Shown piece after piece: positions 37,342 through 48,650 of a DNA stretch of 64,000 nucleotides. The notes beneath the pieces were generated by a model. The model worked only from the letters and a program-made list of their open reading frames with translations. It had not been told where the DNA came from and did not search any database. Every line of letters starts with the position of its first letter. The stretch's first letter is position 1. The translations under genes were made by a program, and so were the position numbers. This stretch comes from Populus alba (taxonomy: Eukaryota; Streptophyta; Magnoliopsida; Malpighiales; Salicaceae). Location: positions 6,766,392-6,830,391 of the forward strand of contig NC_133297.1 in NCBI RefSeq assembly GCF_005239225.2, given 5' to 3'.

Positions 37342-38324
37342 AGACAAAACCATGTGGCATTTAGTTCAGAAATAACAATTGGAAAGATAATTGTTTTCAA
37401 CAAAGATCACATCAACCTTACACGTTCGATCCTCGGAAGCTGAAATTATAATTGCATTGCCTCCTCCATAACCTGTTACTATATCAGTGACGCGCAAAGT
37501 ATGCTCTTGAAAGCTATGTTCGTAAAGCTGGCTTGCCTGCTCCATTTGATAATCATCAAATATCCTAACTCATATAGAAAGACTCAATTATACTCAATAA
37601 TTGGGAGCATCAAATAAGCATTAACATAAAAAACCAAAAGAGCGTACATGAGAAGTGGCCAAACTCGGACAGATCCATCCTCAGAACCAGAAACCAAAAG
37701 AGAATCATCTTCTGTAAAAACCAAGCAAGTGACAGCCCTGTAGTGGGCACGCCATTTCTTAAGTAATCTACCTGTCGCAACCTAAAACCCAAACGACACA
37801 AATCAATATCACCAGACCCAAATAACCAACTCTTATACAACTAATTTTAGCTGGTCAAAACAAACAAAAAGGAGATTAAAAACCAGAGAGAGAGCAAGAA
37901 AACCCACCTCCCAAAAGTAAATATTCCCAGATAAACCACCTCCAACAAGATAAGTGCCTTCACTATTAGCAACAAGCGGCTTTATTGGCTCCTCAGGAAA
38001 GCACTTAACCTCCACCTGAGGCTAATCAATGGATGGAAATAAAACATATCAGATTAAACATATTTAGAAGAGTTTTATCAAACAGTTCGTGTGCATATTA
38101 ATAAAATAAGATACCCTAGACCAGGACCAGTAGAGGATGGCGCCTGAAGATGCTTTAGGGTCCTGTAACTGGGAAGAGGCAAGGAAGCGGCGGCCAACTG
38201 AAATGAGGCCGTGAGGAGGGGAGGCGCAGGATTTATAGCGAAGGTGTTCGGTTCCTGTTTGGAGGTCCCAGCAACCTATGCCGCCGTCGATTGAGGAGGA
38301 TGCTATGACAATCTCTTCTTCCAT
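37342..38324 (-). pseudogene. WD40 gene (IPI3/WDR18-like) copy A, 3'-truncated
   Basis: Exons 1-4 of the WD40 gene are present and intact in frame: 38324-38115, 38021-37908, 37781-37648, 37564-37417. They encode 202 residues essentially identical to copy C. Exons 5-8 are missing. Homology to copy C stops at about 37342, inside intron 4, where a dispersed element begins. The shared block of about 1.0 kb (37342-38344 versus 45152-46154) differs at only about five positions that I noticed, so the duplication or a conversion event is recent. If transcribed, unspliced read-through past exon 4 would add about 16 codons and stop, giving only the first two or three WD repeats. I call it a pseudogene, although its start codon, splice sites and promoter look usable. 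Confidence 0.8.
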
Positions 38325-38344
38325 TTTGGTGTTCATTAGGAGGA

Positions 38345-38622
38345 CTGTTAGGGTTTGTTAGTTGTTAGGGTTTTTGGTGCTTGTGGTTTTGTTAATTGTT
38401 AGGGTTTTTGGTTGGTAACGGTATGAGTGAACTTCCAGCTTAGTTTGTTAGGCTTCGGCCTTCAAATAGCGGCCCACAATCGACAAACAAATTTAGAAGG
38501 CCTGTTTTGCATTGCTTTATTAGTATTTCATTCAGACCTAATAGGCCCAGGTGCTGTAGCTAGAGGTTTTATTTAATCGGGCCTGGGCCTTGCACCACAT
38601 ATTAGGCATAACCCTCCTATTA
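38345..38622 (-). promoter_or_regulatory. Upstream region of WD40 copy A with telo-boxes and site II-like motifs
   Basis: Three TTAGGGTTT motifs (38348-38356, 38365-38373, 38399-38407) are the reverse of the plant telo-box AAACCCTAA. Motifs of the site II kind (GGCCCA at 38471-38476 and 38544-38549, TGGGCC at 38584-38589) lie further upstream. Telo-box plus site II combinations are typical of ribosome-biogenesis genes in plants. The match is a sequence reading; promoter activity is inferred. Confidence 0.55.
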
Positions 38623-39419
38623 GAGCATCTCCAATGGAAAATGCCATATTAAAGAGCTAAATCAAGAAAATAGCTTTTTGAATAGTATAAATATAGCTTT
38701 TTGAATTATATGCATTCCAATGGTAAAAGCTATTTAAAAAAGTCATTTATATTTTAATATATTTCATGTTAAATTAATTTTAATATAATTATATAACTAA
38801 TTTAGATATTTTATATATAATATAATTATGATGTTATTAATTATATAATTAATATGAGTAATTTATAAAAGTAATATAAAATTAATGAAGTAATATGAAA
38901 GTTAAAAAAATAAAATAATTTAAAATTTAATTATATGAATATTTTTAATTTTAAGTTTTATATGTTATTGTTAAAAATTTAATTTTTTAAAAGTTTTTTA
39001 TGTTTTCATAATTTTCAAGTTTTTTTATGTTTTTTTTATTATGTTTGTTATCTTTCAAGTTAATTAATCCTACTTGTTATTGTTAAGTGTTAGAGGAACT
39101 TTAAAAAAGTATTATGAATTGATATTAATTTCATAACAATGTATTTAAAATAACCAAGAATTTTCTATATATTTAATTTAAAAATAAATTTTTTCTATAT
39201 TTAAAAAAAAAAAAAAAAAAAAGAACTGTTGGCCAACTGCTATAAAAATAGTCGTTGGCCATTATGGCCATTTCTACAGTTAAATGTAGAAATGGGTGTT
39301 AAGAAAATAAAAAGTCATTTTGGCTATTGGTTTGCCTCATCCGTTGGAATGCAAATAATAGAGAAATAAAAGGTAAAAGCCATTTGGCTCTTCATTTGGC
39401 TCCTGCGTTGGAGCTGCCC
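38623..39419. mobile_element. MITE (PIF/Harbinger-like) inserted upstream of copy A
   Basis: The left end gagcatctccaatggaaaa and the right end cgttggagctgccc are terminal inverted repeats, with weaker inverted similarity continuing for about 60 bp. It is flanked by TTA on both sides (38620-38622 and 39420-39422). The paralogous copy B upstream sequence (ctcctattagaagtg, about 41355-41370) has a single TTA and no insert, which is a clean empty site. About 797 bp, AT-rich, non-coding. The TTA duplication suggests a PIF/Harbinger-type origin. Confidence 0.85.
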
Positions 39420-39578
39420 TTAGAAGCGCCAAATCTCAAGTTAAATTGAAAACAATATTGACATAGTAAAATTTAATTGGCCTTACATAGTACATTGTGA
39501 CCTAGGTTTAATTTTAAGGAATTTTTTTTTAAAAAATAATTAAATAACATTATTTTAATAAAAATAATTTATCCATAT

Positions 39579-39759
39579 TTTGTTTTTTTTATTAACATGG
39601 GTGTCCGGGTCAGCTTAAGCGCACGTTGACTAATTCCGCGGACCCTGAAGTTAACGACCATGTAAGCCTCTAGTAGCCTTAAAGTTTGTGGGACTCAAAC
39701 TGGTGATCTCTAGGAAGCTAACCTAAAATATGACCAGTTAAACTACACCTTTTAATATT
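39579..39759 (-). mobile_element. Au-like SINE upstream of copy A
   Basis: T-rich tail, then gggtgtccgggtcagcttaa, and at the far end gaccagttaaactacacctt. Flanked by ataatttatccatat (39564-39578) and ataacttatccatat (39760-39774), a 15-bp target-site duplication with one mismatch. The same insertion sits upstream of copy B, so it predates the A/B duplication. Confidence 0.8.
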
Positions 39760-40299
39760 ATAACTTATCCATATAAATTAAATAATTTATCCATATTAAT
39801 CTAGTGACTCGTCGCATATTTATCCGATAATTTCTAAATAGATTTTGATAACTATACACTAAAATATAAATCAACATGAAATTAACTTTACGTGAAGACT
39901 AAAAGGAAAAAAGAGTGAAGAATGAGCAATTCCAATTCAACAAAAATAAAATTTTGGAAGTAATATTCTTATAACAATTTCTTTAATTTTTGAGACTTGT
40001 TAATGAAGCTGCCCACTTATTAGAGTCAATAAAAATAAAATAGATTGAGAAAGAGTAATGGAGAAGCAGAAGGGTAGGTTAAATTTGATTCTAAAATTGA
40101 ATTCATAATTCGCTTTTTGTCGATCAATTAAAATTAACATATATTTGGCAAGTTGAATAACATCCTATTTGTAATTTCTTTTAAATGACTTATTTTTTTA
40201 TTGATTCAATTTAAATAATATGGCTATGCAATTTTCAATATCTCACACTTTTATTGATTGAATTTTTTTACCAATTTGTTTTAGTAATTTAGTTGATAT

Positions 40300-40526
40300 T
40301 ATCAAAAAAAATCATCTCAACCCAATAGCTTAAACTGTTAGGTGAGGTCTTAGGATATGATTTATATTATTCTCCAACACATTCCCTCAAGTAAAAGCTC
40401 TTTGGGCTTAAAATTTGCATAGATCCATATTACATTGTGCTTAATTTTTATCAACTAAATGAGAATAGTGAGATTCAAACTTTAAACCACTTAGTTATCA
40501 AGGCTTTGATACCATGTCATAGAACC
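40300..40526 (-). mobile_element. TRIM-like element, cut by the copy B junction
   Basis: A short LTR at 40300-40379 is followed by a reversed polypurine tract, an interior with gtgagattcaaact, and a reversed primer-binding site (gctttgataccatg) at about 40503-40516. The second LTR starts tgtcatagaacc at 40515 and breaks off after about 12 bases, where WD40 copy B intron 2 sequence begins. The intact paralog is at 42232-42519. Confidence 0.75.
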
Positions 40527-41031
40527 AAATAACCAACTCTTATACAACTAATTTTAGCTGGTTAAAACAAACAAAAAGGAGATTAAAAACCAGAGAGAGA
40601 GCAAGAAAACCCACCTCCCAAAAGTAAATATTCCCAGATAAACCACCTCCAACAAGATAAGTGCCTTCACTATTAGCAACAAGCGGCTTTATTGGCTCCT
40701 CAGGAAAGCACTTAACCTCCACCTGAGGCTAATCAATGGATGGAAATAAAACATATCAGATTAAACATATTTAGAAGAGTTTTATCAAACAGTTCGTGTG
40801 CATATTAATAAAATAAGATACCCTAGACCAGGACCAGTAGAGGATGGCGCCTGAAGATGCTTTAGGGTCCTGTAACTGGGAAGAGGCGAGGAAGCGGCGG
40901 CCAACTGAAATAAGGTCGTGAGGAGGGGAGGCGCAGGATTTATAGCGTAGGTGTTCGGTTCCTGTTTGGAGGTCCCAACAACCTATGCCGTCGTCGATTG
41001 AGGAGGATGTTATGACAATCTCTTCTTCCAT
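40527..41031 (-). pseudogene. WD40 gene copy B, truncated after exon 2
   Basis: Only exons 1 (41031-40822) and 2 (40728-40615) plus part of intron 2 remain. The match to copy C ends at about 40527, in intron 2, against a TRIM LTR. Exons 3-8 are absent. Within exon 1, three residues differ from A and C (IVIA to IVIT, DGGIG to DDGIG, PPHGL to PPHDL). The two Gly-to-Asp changes fit relaxed constraint. It cannot encode a working WD40 propeller on its own. Confidence 0.85.
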
Positions 41032-41523
41032 TTTGGTGTTCATTAGGAGGATGCTACAAAACAATTTCTCAAGCTTGTGGTTTTGTTAATTGTTAGGGTT
41101 TTTGGTGCTTGTGGTTTTGTTAATTGTTAGGGTTTTAGGTTGGTAACGGTATGAGTGAACTTCCAGCTTAGTTTGTTGGGCTTCGGCCTTCAAATAGTGG
41201 CCCAAAAGCGACATACAAATTTAGAAGGCCCGTTTTGCATTGCTTTATTAGTATGTTCATTCAGACCTAATAGGGCCCAGGTGCTGGAGCTAGAGGTTTC
41301 ATTTAATCGGGCCTGGGCCTTGCACCACATGTTAGGCATAACATTAGTTAGTCCCTCCTATTAGAAGTGCCTTATCTCAAATTAAATTGAAAATGATATT
41401 GACATAATAAAATTTAATTGGCCTTACATAGTTGATTGCGACCTAGGTTTAATTTTAAGGAATTTTTTAAAAAATAATAATAATTAAATAACATTATTTT
41501 AATAAAAATAATTTATCCATATT

Positions 41524-41717
41524 TTATTTTTTTTATTAACGTGGGTGTCCGGGCATGAAAGCTGGCCTTGAAGTTTGATTAACATCGACTAATCCCACGG
41601 ACCCTGAAGTTAACGACCATGTAAGCCTCCAATAGCTTAAAGTTTGTGGGACTCAAATTGGTAACCTCTAAGAAGCAAATCTAGAGTCTGGCAAGTCAAA
41701 CTACACATTTCAAGGTT
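41524..41717 (-). mobile_element. Au-like SINE upstream of copy B
   Basis: It carries gggtgtccgggcatgaaagc near its tail and caagtcaaactacacatttc at its head. Flanked by a perfect 16-bp duplication ataatttatccatatt at 41508-41523 and 41718-41733. Same insertion as 39579-39759. Confidence 0.85.
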
Positions 41718-42231
41718 ATAATTTATCCATATTAATCTAGTGACTTGTCGCATATTTATCCGATGATTTTTAAATAGATTTTGATAACTATACACTAAAA
41801 TATAAATCAACATGAAATTAACTTTACGTGAAGACTAAAAGGAAAAAAAGAGTGAAGAATGAGCAATTCCAATTCAACAAAAATAAATTTTTGGAAATAT
41901 TCTTATAACAATTTCTTTAATTTTTGAGACTTGTTAATGAAGCCCACTTATTAGTGTCGATAAAAATAAAATAGATTGAGAAAGAGCAATGGAGAGGCGA
42001 AAGGGTAGGTTAAATTTGATTCTAAAATTGAATTCATAATTAGCTTTTTGTCAACCAATTAAAATTAACAAATAATTGGCAAGTTGAGTAAGATCCTATT
42101 TGTAATTTCTTTTAAATGACTTATTTTTTTATAGATTCAATTTAAATAATCTGGCTATGCAATTTTTAGTATCTCACACTTTTATTGATTGAATTTTTTT
42201 ATCAATTTGTTTTTAGTAATTTAGTTGATAT

Positions 42232-42519
42232 TGTCAAAGAATCACTAAACTCAATAGCTTAAGCTGTATATGAGATTCCAGGATATGATTTATATTATTC
42301 TATAACATATCCCCTCAAGTGAAAGCCCTTTAGGCTTTAAACTTACACATGTCCACATTATCTTGGCTTAATTTTTATCAAATAAATAGGGATGGTGAGA
42401 TTCGAACTTTAGAGCACTTGGTCATCAAGGTTCTAATATTATATCAAAGAATCATCTCAACTCAATAGCTTAAATTGTTAGATTAGATCCCAAGATATGA
42501 TTTATATTATTATCTAATA
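42232..42519 (-). mobile_element. TRIM-like element with both LTRs
   Basis: Two direct LTRs of about 77 bp (42232-42307 and 42442-42519) share aatagctta and gatatgatttatattatt. They flank an interior of about 134 bp with a polypurine tract (reversed: cccctcaagtgaaagccc) and a decayed primer-binding site. No coding sequence. It is the paralog of 40300-40526. Confidence 0.8.
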
Positions 42520-43377
42520 TTTGTAATATTTAATTGGATAAAATATCAAATAGTTAATTGTATTAAATAATTTACTGACTATAAACTACTTGCCCATATA
42601 AAAAATTTTGAGAAAGAAAATAGCAATTTTATTATACTGAAAAAATTATAAATGTATAAATATTTTCATAATATATCCATAGAATTATAACTTATTGTTT
42701 TAAGAAATAATTGACAACACTAACATTGTATAATAGTCTTCCCAGAAACAACTAATCATTTTAATTATTCAAACGACAAAGAAAACTCTTTAAAATTTCT
42801 AAATTTGGACTACTGTATAAATATTAATTACATCTTATACATATAGATGGATTTGAGTCACTGTATAAATAAATAAAATGTCAAACTATTGATAAAAGAT
42901 CCAAAACCGTTCGAGTAATATCAATCTCCTTCGTCAAACTAGAAAAAAAAAACATTAGACTTTTAAATAAAAGGAAAAAAACCCAGCAAACAAGAAAAAT
43001 ATACAGTCGAAATTCAAGATTGTCAAGAGACAACCCTAAAAAAGCTAAGTAGGGATAAGAGGACTTCTATACTTGTTAACACAATTGTTAAGAAAGAAAA
43101 ATGTGAAGCGATTATTCATCCAGATTCAATGGAATGCCTGTAACATGATAAAAATGTTACCAGAAATCTCAATAATAATCAAAAACTCTAACGTTGTTTC
43201 CCCATGCCTTCAGGATGACTTGCTATATTTTTATGGTCGACACATGAAAATTTCAAAAATGAAGGACATGATAACAAAGAATTAAAAAGGAGGTTAATCG
43301 GATTATCGGTAAATACACCACCAAAAACTTTGAAGCCATTCGTGCAAAGAGAAATACTTATACATTCATTTTGACAT

Positions 43378-46135
43378 CTAATTTGCACTTTTCACATTAC
43401 CCCCCTCTAAAAGCTCGTCCACGCAAAATTCACGCAAGTTGTCATACGTTTTCTTCCACCTCTGAAGCATTTGCATCGATTGCGTGCAATCAAGCTTTAG
43501 CTTCTCCACCTCCATTTCAGCTGCAGCAGCTGAACCTTGTTGCTGGAATCAACATTTGTAGATTAGTTATAGAAATTCTACGCTGTTGACAGACATCATT
43601 AGGGAGCTCTTTCCAAAACAACATTCATCACAGTAGCAGTTATGGAAAAACTCAGTGCGGTGATCTACATAAAAAAAGAAGAAGTGAAGAATGAATATTG
43701 TTGAGAAATTAAGAACCTGGAGTTCTTTGATTTGACAATTAATCACTTGAGAGCTGATGGATGAAGCATCCAGAGGGTTATTGCAAGTAGCCTGGAGATT
43801 AACGACTGCACTAATGACTTTTTCATCCATTGTATTGATATATTTACTGAGTGGAGGTGGTAATGATAATCCATGCCTTCTTGAAGAAGCTTGTACATTT
43901 GATAACATTCGAGGGTTCAAGTAAGCTGGTCGCTTAAGAACATGGATATTGTTCACAGGACCTGAGATACATGTTATGTCAGATCACGACACATAAATGA
44001 AGGCATAGAATGAATGGATAAAAATTACGAACAAGTCAAAAACCATATGTAAATAAGCAAGCAGGAGTTTAGATAATTAGAGCAAAACCTTTTGCATGCT
44101 TGAACACCCGAACTATGTTATGCGTTTTTGGGTCCCAAACTCGAATCATGCCATCTTCTGATCCAGAAAGCAAGACATTTCCATTTGTACTATATGCTAA
44201 GCAAGTTACATTCTTACTGTTCGGTACAAAATACGTGTAAGTAAAGATAACAGAAAATATTTAAATGCTGATGAATGATGCTTACTAACATATAAAGATC
44301 ATGCAGGAACCTTCAAAATAGCATAGGAAACCAAGTTTTTGTCTTTTGATTTGAAAAAATCTATGAATGTCTCTAAAATCTATGAAGAAAATACACAAGG
44401 TTCCCTAGGAGTGAAATTTAAATCTGCAGATCAATGAGAAACGTCTCTAAAATATAGCATGTTAGCAATCTCTAGATCCAGGCCGTTGTCAAAAGCAAGA
44501 ATTGGTAAATGTCATCATGAAAATGAAGGACAGCAATTGGAGAAACTGCTAATCACCATGGCTAGCCTAGCTCCACCACATAATTAAATACTATAACGCA
44601 AGCACCTAGAATTTCAATTAACATACCAATATAAATGCAAGAGGCCAAGTTACTTTTGTTGTAATGGTATGCTCAATGAAAACTTCGTAACACAAAACGG
44701 TTCATGCTAGAAGATGGCCCGCATTTATGACATGGATCTTCAAGAAAAATCACGCACCTGTGACTAGATAATGAACCAATGATATGCAACCAATGACTTT
44801 TGATAGATGAGCTATCAGCACCGAGCGCAGCAATGTGTATTTTACCATCTCTGCCACCAGCATAGAATACATGTTCACCAGGGTCCAACGTAATTGAATC
44901 AATTATTGAGGGAAACACTATATTTCTTAATAATATCCCCTTAGATAAACTCCACACCTAACACAATCCACATTGAAATGAATAAAGGTTAGCACATATC
45001 ATGAAACAAATTAAAAGCAAAATACATGCATTTAAAAAAAATTGGAAGAGTGCATTGCTTGCACAAATACACATGGCTCCACAAACTACATCATAATACA
45101 TACAATGAACCAAATATGTTTCAGATGATAGAGTGCCAAGCACAGGATAATAGACAAAACCATGTGGCATTTAGTTCAGAAATAACAATTGGAAAGATTA
45201 TTGTTTTCAACAAAGATCACATCAACCTTACACGTTCGATCCTCGGAAGCTGAAATTATAATTGCATTGCCTCCTCCATAACCTGTTACTATATCAGTGA
45301 CGCGCAAAGTATGCTCTTGAAAGCTATGTTCGTAAAGCTGGCTTGCCTGCTCCATTTGATAATCATCAAATATCCTAACTCATATAGAAAGACTCAATTA
45401 TACTCAATAATTGGGAGCATCAAATAAGCATTAACATAAAAAACCAAAAGAGCGTACATGAGAAGTGGCCAAACTCGGACAGATCCATCCTCAGAACCAG
45501 AAACCAAAAGAGAATCATCTTCTGTAAAAACCAAGCAAGTGACAGCCCTGTAGTGGGCACGCCATTTCTTAAGTAATCTACCTGTCGCAACCTAAAACCC
45601 AAACGACACAAATCAATATCACCAGACCCAAATAACCAACTCTTATACAACTAATTTTAGCTGGTCAAAACAAACAAAAAAAGAGATTAAAAACCAGAGA
45701 GAGAGCAAGAAAACCCACCTCCCAAAAGTAAATATTCCCAGATAAACCACCTCCAACAAGATAAGTGCCTTCACTATTAGCAACAAGCGGCTTTATTGGC
45801 TCCTCAGGAAAGCACTTAACCTCCACCTGAGGCTAATCAATGGATGGAAATAAAACATATCAGATTAAACATATTTAGAAGAGTTTTATCAAACAGTTCG
45901 TGTGCATATTAATAAAATAAGATACCCTAGACCAGGACCAGTAGAGGATGGCGCCTGAAGATGCTTTAGGGTCCTGTAACTGGGAAGAGGCGAGGAAGCG
46001 GCGGCCAACTGAAATAAGGCCGTGAGGAGGGGAGGCGCAGGATTTATAGCGAAGGTGTTCGGTTCCTGTTTGGAGGTCCCAGCAACCTATGCCGCCGTCG
46101 ATTGAGGAGGATGCTATGACAATCTCTTCTTCCAT
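43378..46135 (-). CDS. RID3: WD40-repeat protein, IPI3/WDR18 family (RID3-like), complete copy C
   Basis: Eight exons on the minus strand (46135-45926, 45832-45719, 45591-45458, 45374-45227, 44957-44758, 44216-44089, 43961-43717, 43542-43378) join in frame to 447 residues; Arabidopsis RID3 is of similar size. WD-type repeats fill about 1-330 (GGIGCWDLQTG, SGNIYFWEVATG, SGSEDGSVRVW, SASEDRTCKVWSLSKG, SGSEDGMIRVWDPKT). The C-terminal 55 residues are helical and probably coiled (EMEVEKLKLD...RWKKTYDNL). IPI3/WDR18 is part of the Rix1/PELP1 complex needed for ITS2 processing and 60S export in the nucleolus; plant RID3 affects shoot meristem and callus formation. I chose the start in AAAATGG, a good context; an in-frame Met four codons upstream (46147) is possible. 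It is the only complete copy of the three. Confidence 0.88.
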
Positions 46136-46206
46136 TTTGGTGTTCATTAGGAGGATGCTACAAAACAATTTCTCAAGCTTGTGGTTTTGTTAATTGTTAG
46201 GGTTTT
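46136..46206 (-). promoter_or_regulatory. Short proximal promoter of copy C with one telo-box
   Basis: TTAGGGTTT at 46197-46205 is the reverse of a telo-box. Similarity to the upstream regions of A and B ends at about 46207. The site II-like motifs further out in A and B have no counterpart here. Confidence 0.5.
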
Positions 46207-46531
46207 TGTCATCCAACAATGAAAATAGTAAAATGAAAATCCAACAAAGCCCCTAGACCCAACGTTAGCACTTTTAACTTTTAAGGGTAATATAATAATT
46301 TAATTATTACAAAAAAAAAAGATACAATTGTTTCTTGACAAATAAAAAACAACAAATTAATCTTATAAAAAGATCATTTTACCCCATAAGCTTATTTTAT
46401 TTGATTTTTTTTTGGTCAAAAATAGTGTCATAATTTTATTATTACAATTCACGATAATTCAATGCATATCCATAGTGTTTTTTCTGTATATTTTAGGTTT
46501 CGTAATAGTTAGAACTATGAAATTTTAGTCT

Positions 46532-46743
46532 AAGTGTTTGTTTTGTAATGTAGTGTGGTATTATTTTTATAAATATTTTTTTAATTAAAAATATAATAAA
46601 ATATTTTTTTATTTTTTTTTATAACATCACATCAAAACTATATTAAAAAAAAAAAAACTCAAAAGCATCAATTTTATGCTTTTCCAGTAGAAAACAGTTT
46701 CTTAACCACTTTAAAAACAGATAATCCGCAGAAACAAACACTA
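46532..46743. repeat. AT-rich MITE-like element with inverted ends
   Basis: The left end gtgtttgttttgtaatgtag pairs imperfectly with the reverse complement of the right end cgcagaaacaaacactac. The interior is A/T-only runs. Length about 212 bp. It is among the clearest examples of the dispersed family here. Confidence 0.6.
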
Positions 46744-48627
46744 CATTTTGTTTAATTTATATTTGCTGATTTCTTGCCCCTACTTGGCTTCTCATGTAGC
46801 AGAGCAGATTTATTCAGAATGTTGGTGGTTTAGAGTCCAAATAGTTTGGCCTATAGGGAATATAATGGCTGATTTTTCAAGGTGGATAAAGCTCCCAGAG
46901 AAGAGTATCACGGTCCCTGACTCTTTTTACACCTATTTGCCATTTTTTTTAATAAATATTTTTTATTTTTTTATTATTTTAAAATGGTGATGTTAAAAAT
47001 AAATTTTAAAAAATAAAAAATAAAAAATATTATTTTAATATATTTCAAAACAAAAAATATTTTAAAAAATACATAATTGCTATTATAATATCATACACTA
47101 CCTCAATATAATTTAAGCTTTAATTAACAAAACATTAAGTTGTGTGGCATTTTTCTGTTCTACATTTTATTGATCACTTTCTTATATATTCATTATGAAT
47201 TGGAGCATTCTTTTTTCCTAAATTTTTATTTTTATCCTTTAATTTTTTTTCTACTCATTTGCACCCTTTTTAGCCCAAATTTATATCAATTGCTTTTTTT
47301 TTTTTTTAAGAAATGTTTGAATTAAAAGATAGAGGCTCAAAGTTACAAAGGCAGGTAAAATATATGGCAACTTTGAATTTTATATAGAAAGTTAATTTTG
47401 GTCTTTTTTTTTAAATAACAGATGATCAATCATTTTAGTTATCAAATATTTAATTTAGTACAAAACTTTACTTTCTTATTTTTTAGTTCATAGTTTGTTT
47501 GATGAGAGAGAAAACCATCAAATTCCAGTATAAAAAATAAAAATCATCATTGACACCTATTTCAACCACCAAAATAATTAAAATTAGTGTCAACAAGTTT
47601 TACTTGATGAGATGAGTGTTATGGTGGTTGATTAACCTCAATATTGCCGAAAAACACATTGAAGTAAATGAAGAAAAAAATTAACAGGTTTGATTTTATG
47701 ATTTAAACTTTTTTTTTTTTGTTTATTGGGTTGGTGAATTGGTTTGTAAATGTTTTAAGAGTGTTTGCATAATGTTTTTGGGTTAAAATACATTTTTTGA
47801 GTTGAAAATATTTTATCTTGATTTTTTTATTACCATGATAGTGGCTGAAATCTAGGTAGACAAACAACATGTTTGCTTGAACAAAAAAAATATCATTTGT
47901 GTTTTGTTTTTTATTTTTTAAAAAATAGGTGGATGACACCCCTTGAAAAGATTAAAATAAATAAAAGGTTTGGGCACGCTAACATGGGCCTAAAGGCCCG
48001 CACGCTTGGGCTCATATTTTAAAAGCCCAAGTGCATTGGCCATTTGATGTGATTTTGTGCTCTTTTCTAGCTTTTTATTTAATATTTAGATTTTAAAAAT
48101 ATCTAAAAAAAAAATTGTATTAAACCCAGATGAGTCCATAACTCAAATCGCAAGTTTAATGGGCTAAGTTGCAACGTTAAAGCTTTTTTTTTTTTTTTAA
48201 TGCTTTTTTGGTTCTTTAATTAAAAAAAAATACAATTTAATCCGTTTTGTTGTCAATGATTTTGTTATTTTATTTTAAAATTAAAAAGAGAATAATTTTA
48301 TTGTTGTTATTAATTAGATATGATGATGATGATAAGAATTGATAAATAAATAAATAACAATCACAATATAAGGGGGGGAAAAAGAAGAGAGTGAAGTTTG
48401 ACTTGAAAAATAGACCGAATTGTCTATCTATGACATTTTTCCCTGTAATAAATAATAATGGCATTGAATAACCGAGGGGCGTCGGCCCGATAGGCAGAGA
48501 AGAGTGGTTTCTCTTCGAGAAATGAATAAACGTTATATAAAAATAGTCAAATATACATTATAATGACTTTTCAAAAGTCACGAAGGCTAATTAAATTGGA
48601 CACAACGAGTACTATATAACCGTTTGT

Positions 48628-48650
48628 TATATATATATATATATATATAT
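48628..48650. repeat. (TA)n microsatellite
   Basis: About 11 TA units in the intergenic region. Confidence 0.9.

Larger units (their letters stand above)
41032..43377. other. Copy B upstream region and 3' flank of copy C
   Basis: The stretch 41065-42519 is paralogous to the copy A upstream region. It has two telo-boxes (41093-41101 and 41127-41135), TGGGCT at 41177-41182 and GGCCCA at 41199-41204, a SINE and a TRIM, but no MITE. From about 42520 to 43377 the sequence is AT-rich, non-coding, and should include the 3' UTR of copy C. Confidence 0.65.

Noticed and set aside
40060..40085. atggagaagcag resembles the start of miR164
   Set aside because: The match breaks after 12 bases and there is no foldback arm nearby.
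43205..43230. Resemblance of caggatgacttgc to miR169
   Set aside because: Only a short part matches, there is no hairpin partner visible, and it lies in the 3' flank of the WD40 gene. Treated as chance.
46748..46990. 80-codon open frame in a slightly GC-richer patch
   Set aside because: No domain, no splice sites extending it, and its second half runs into poly-T repeat sequence.
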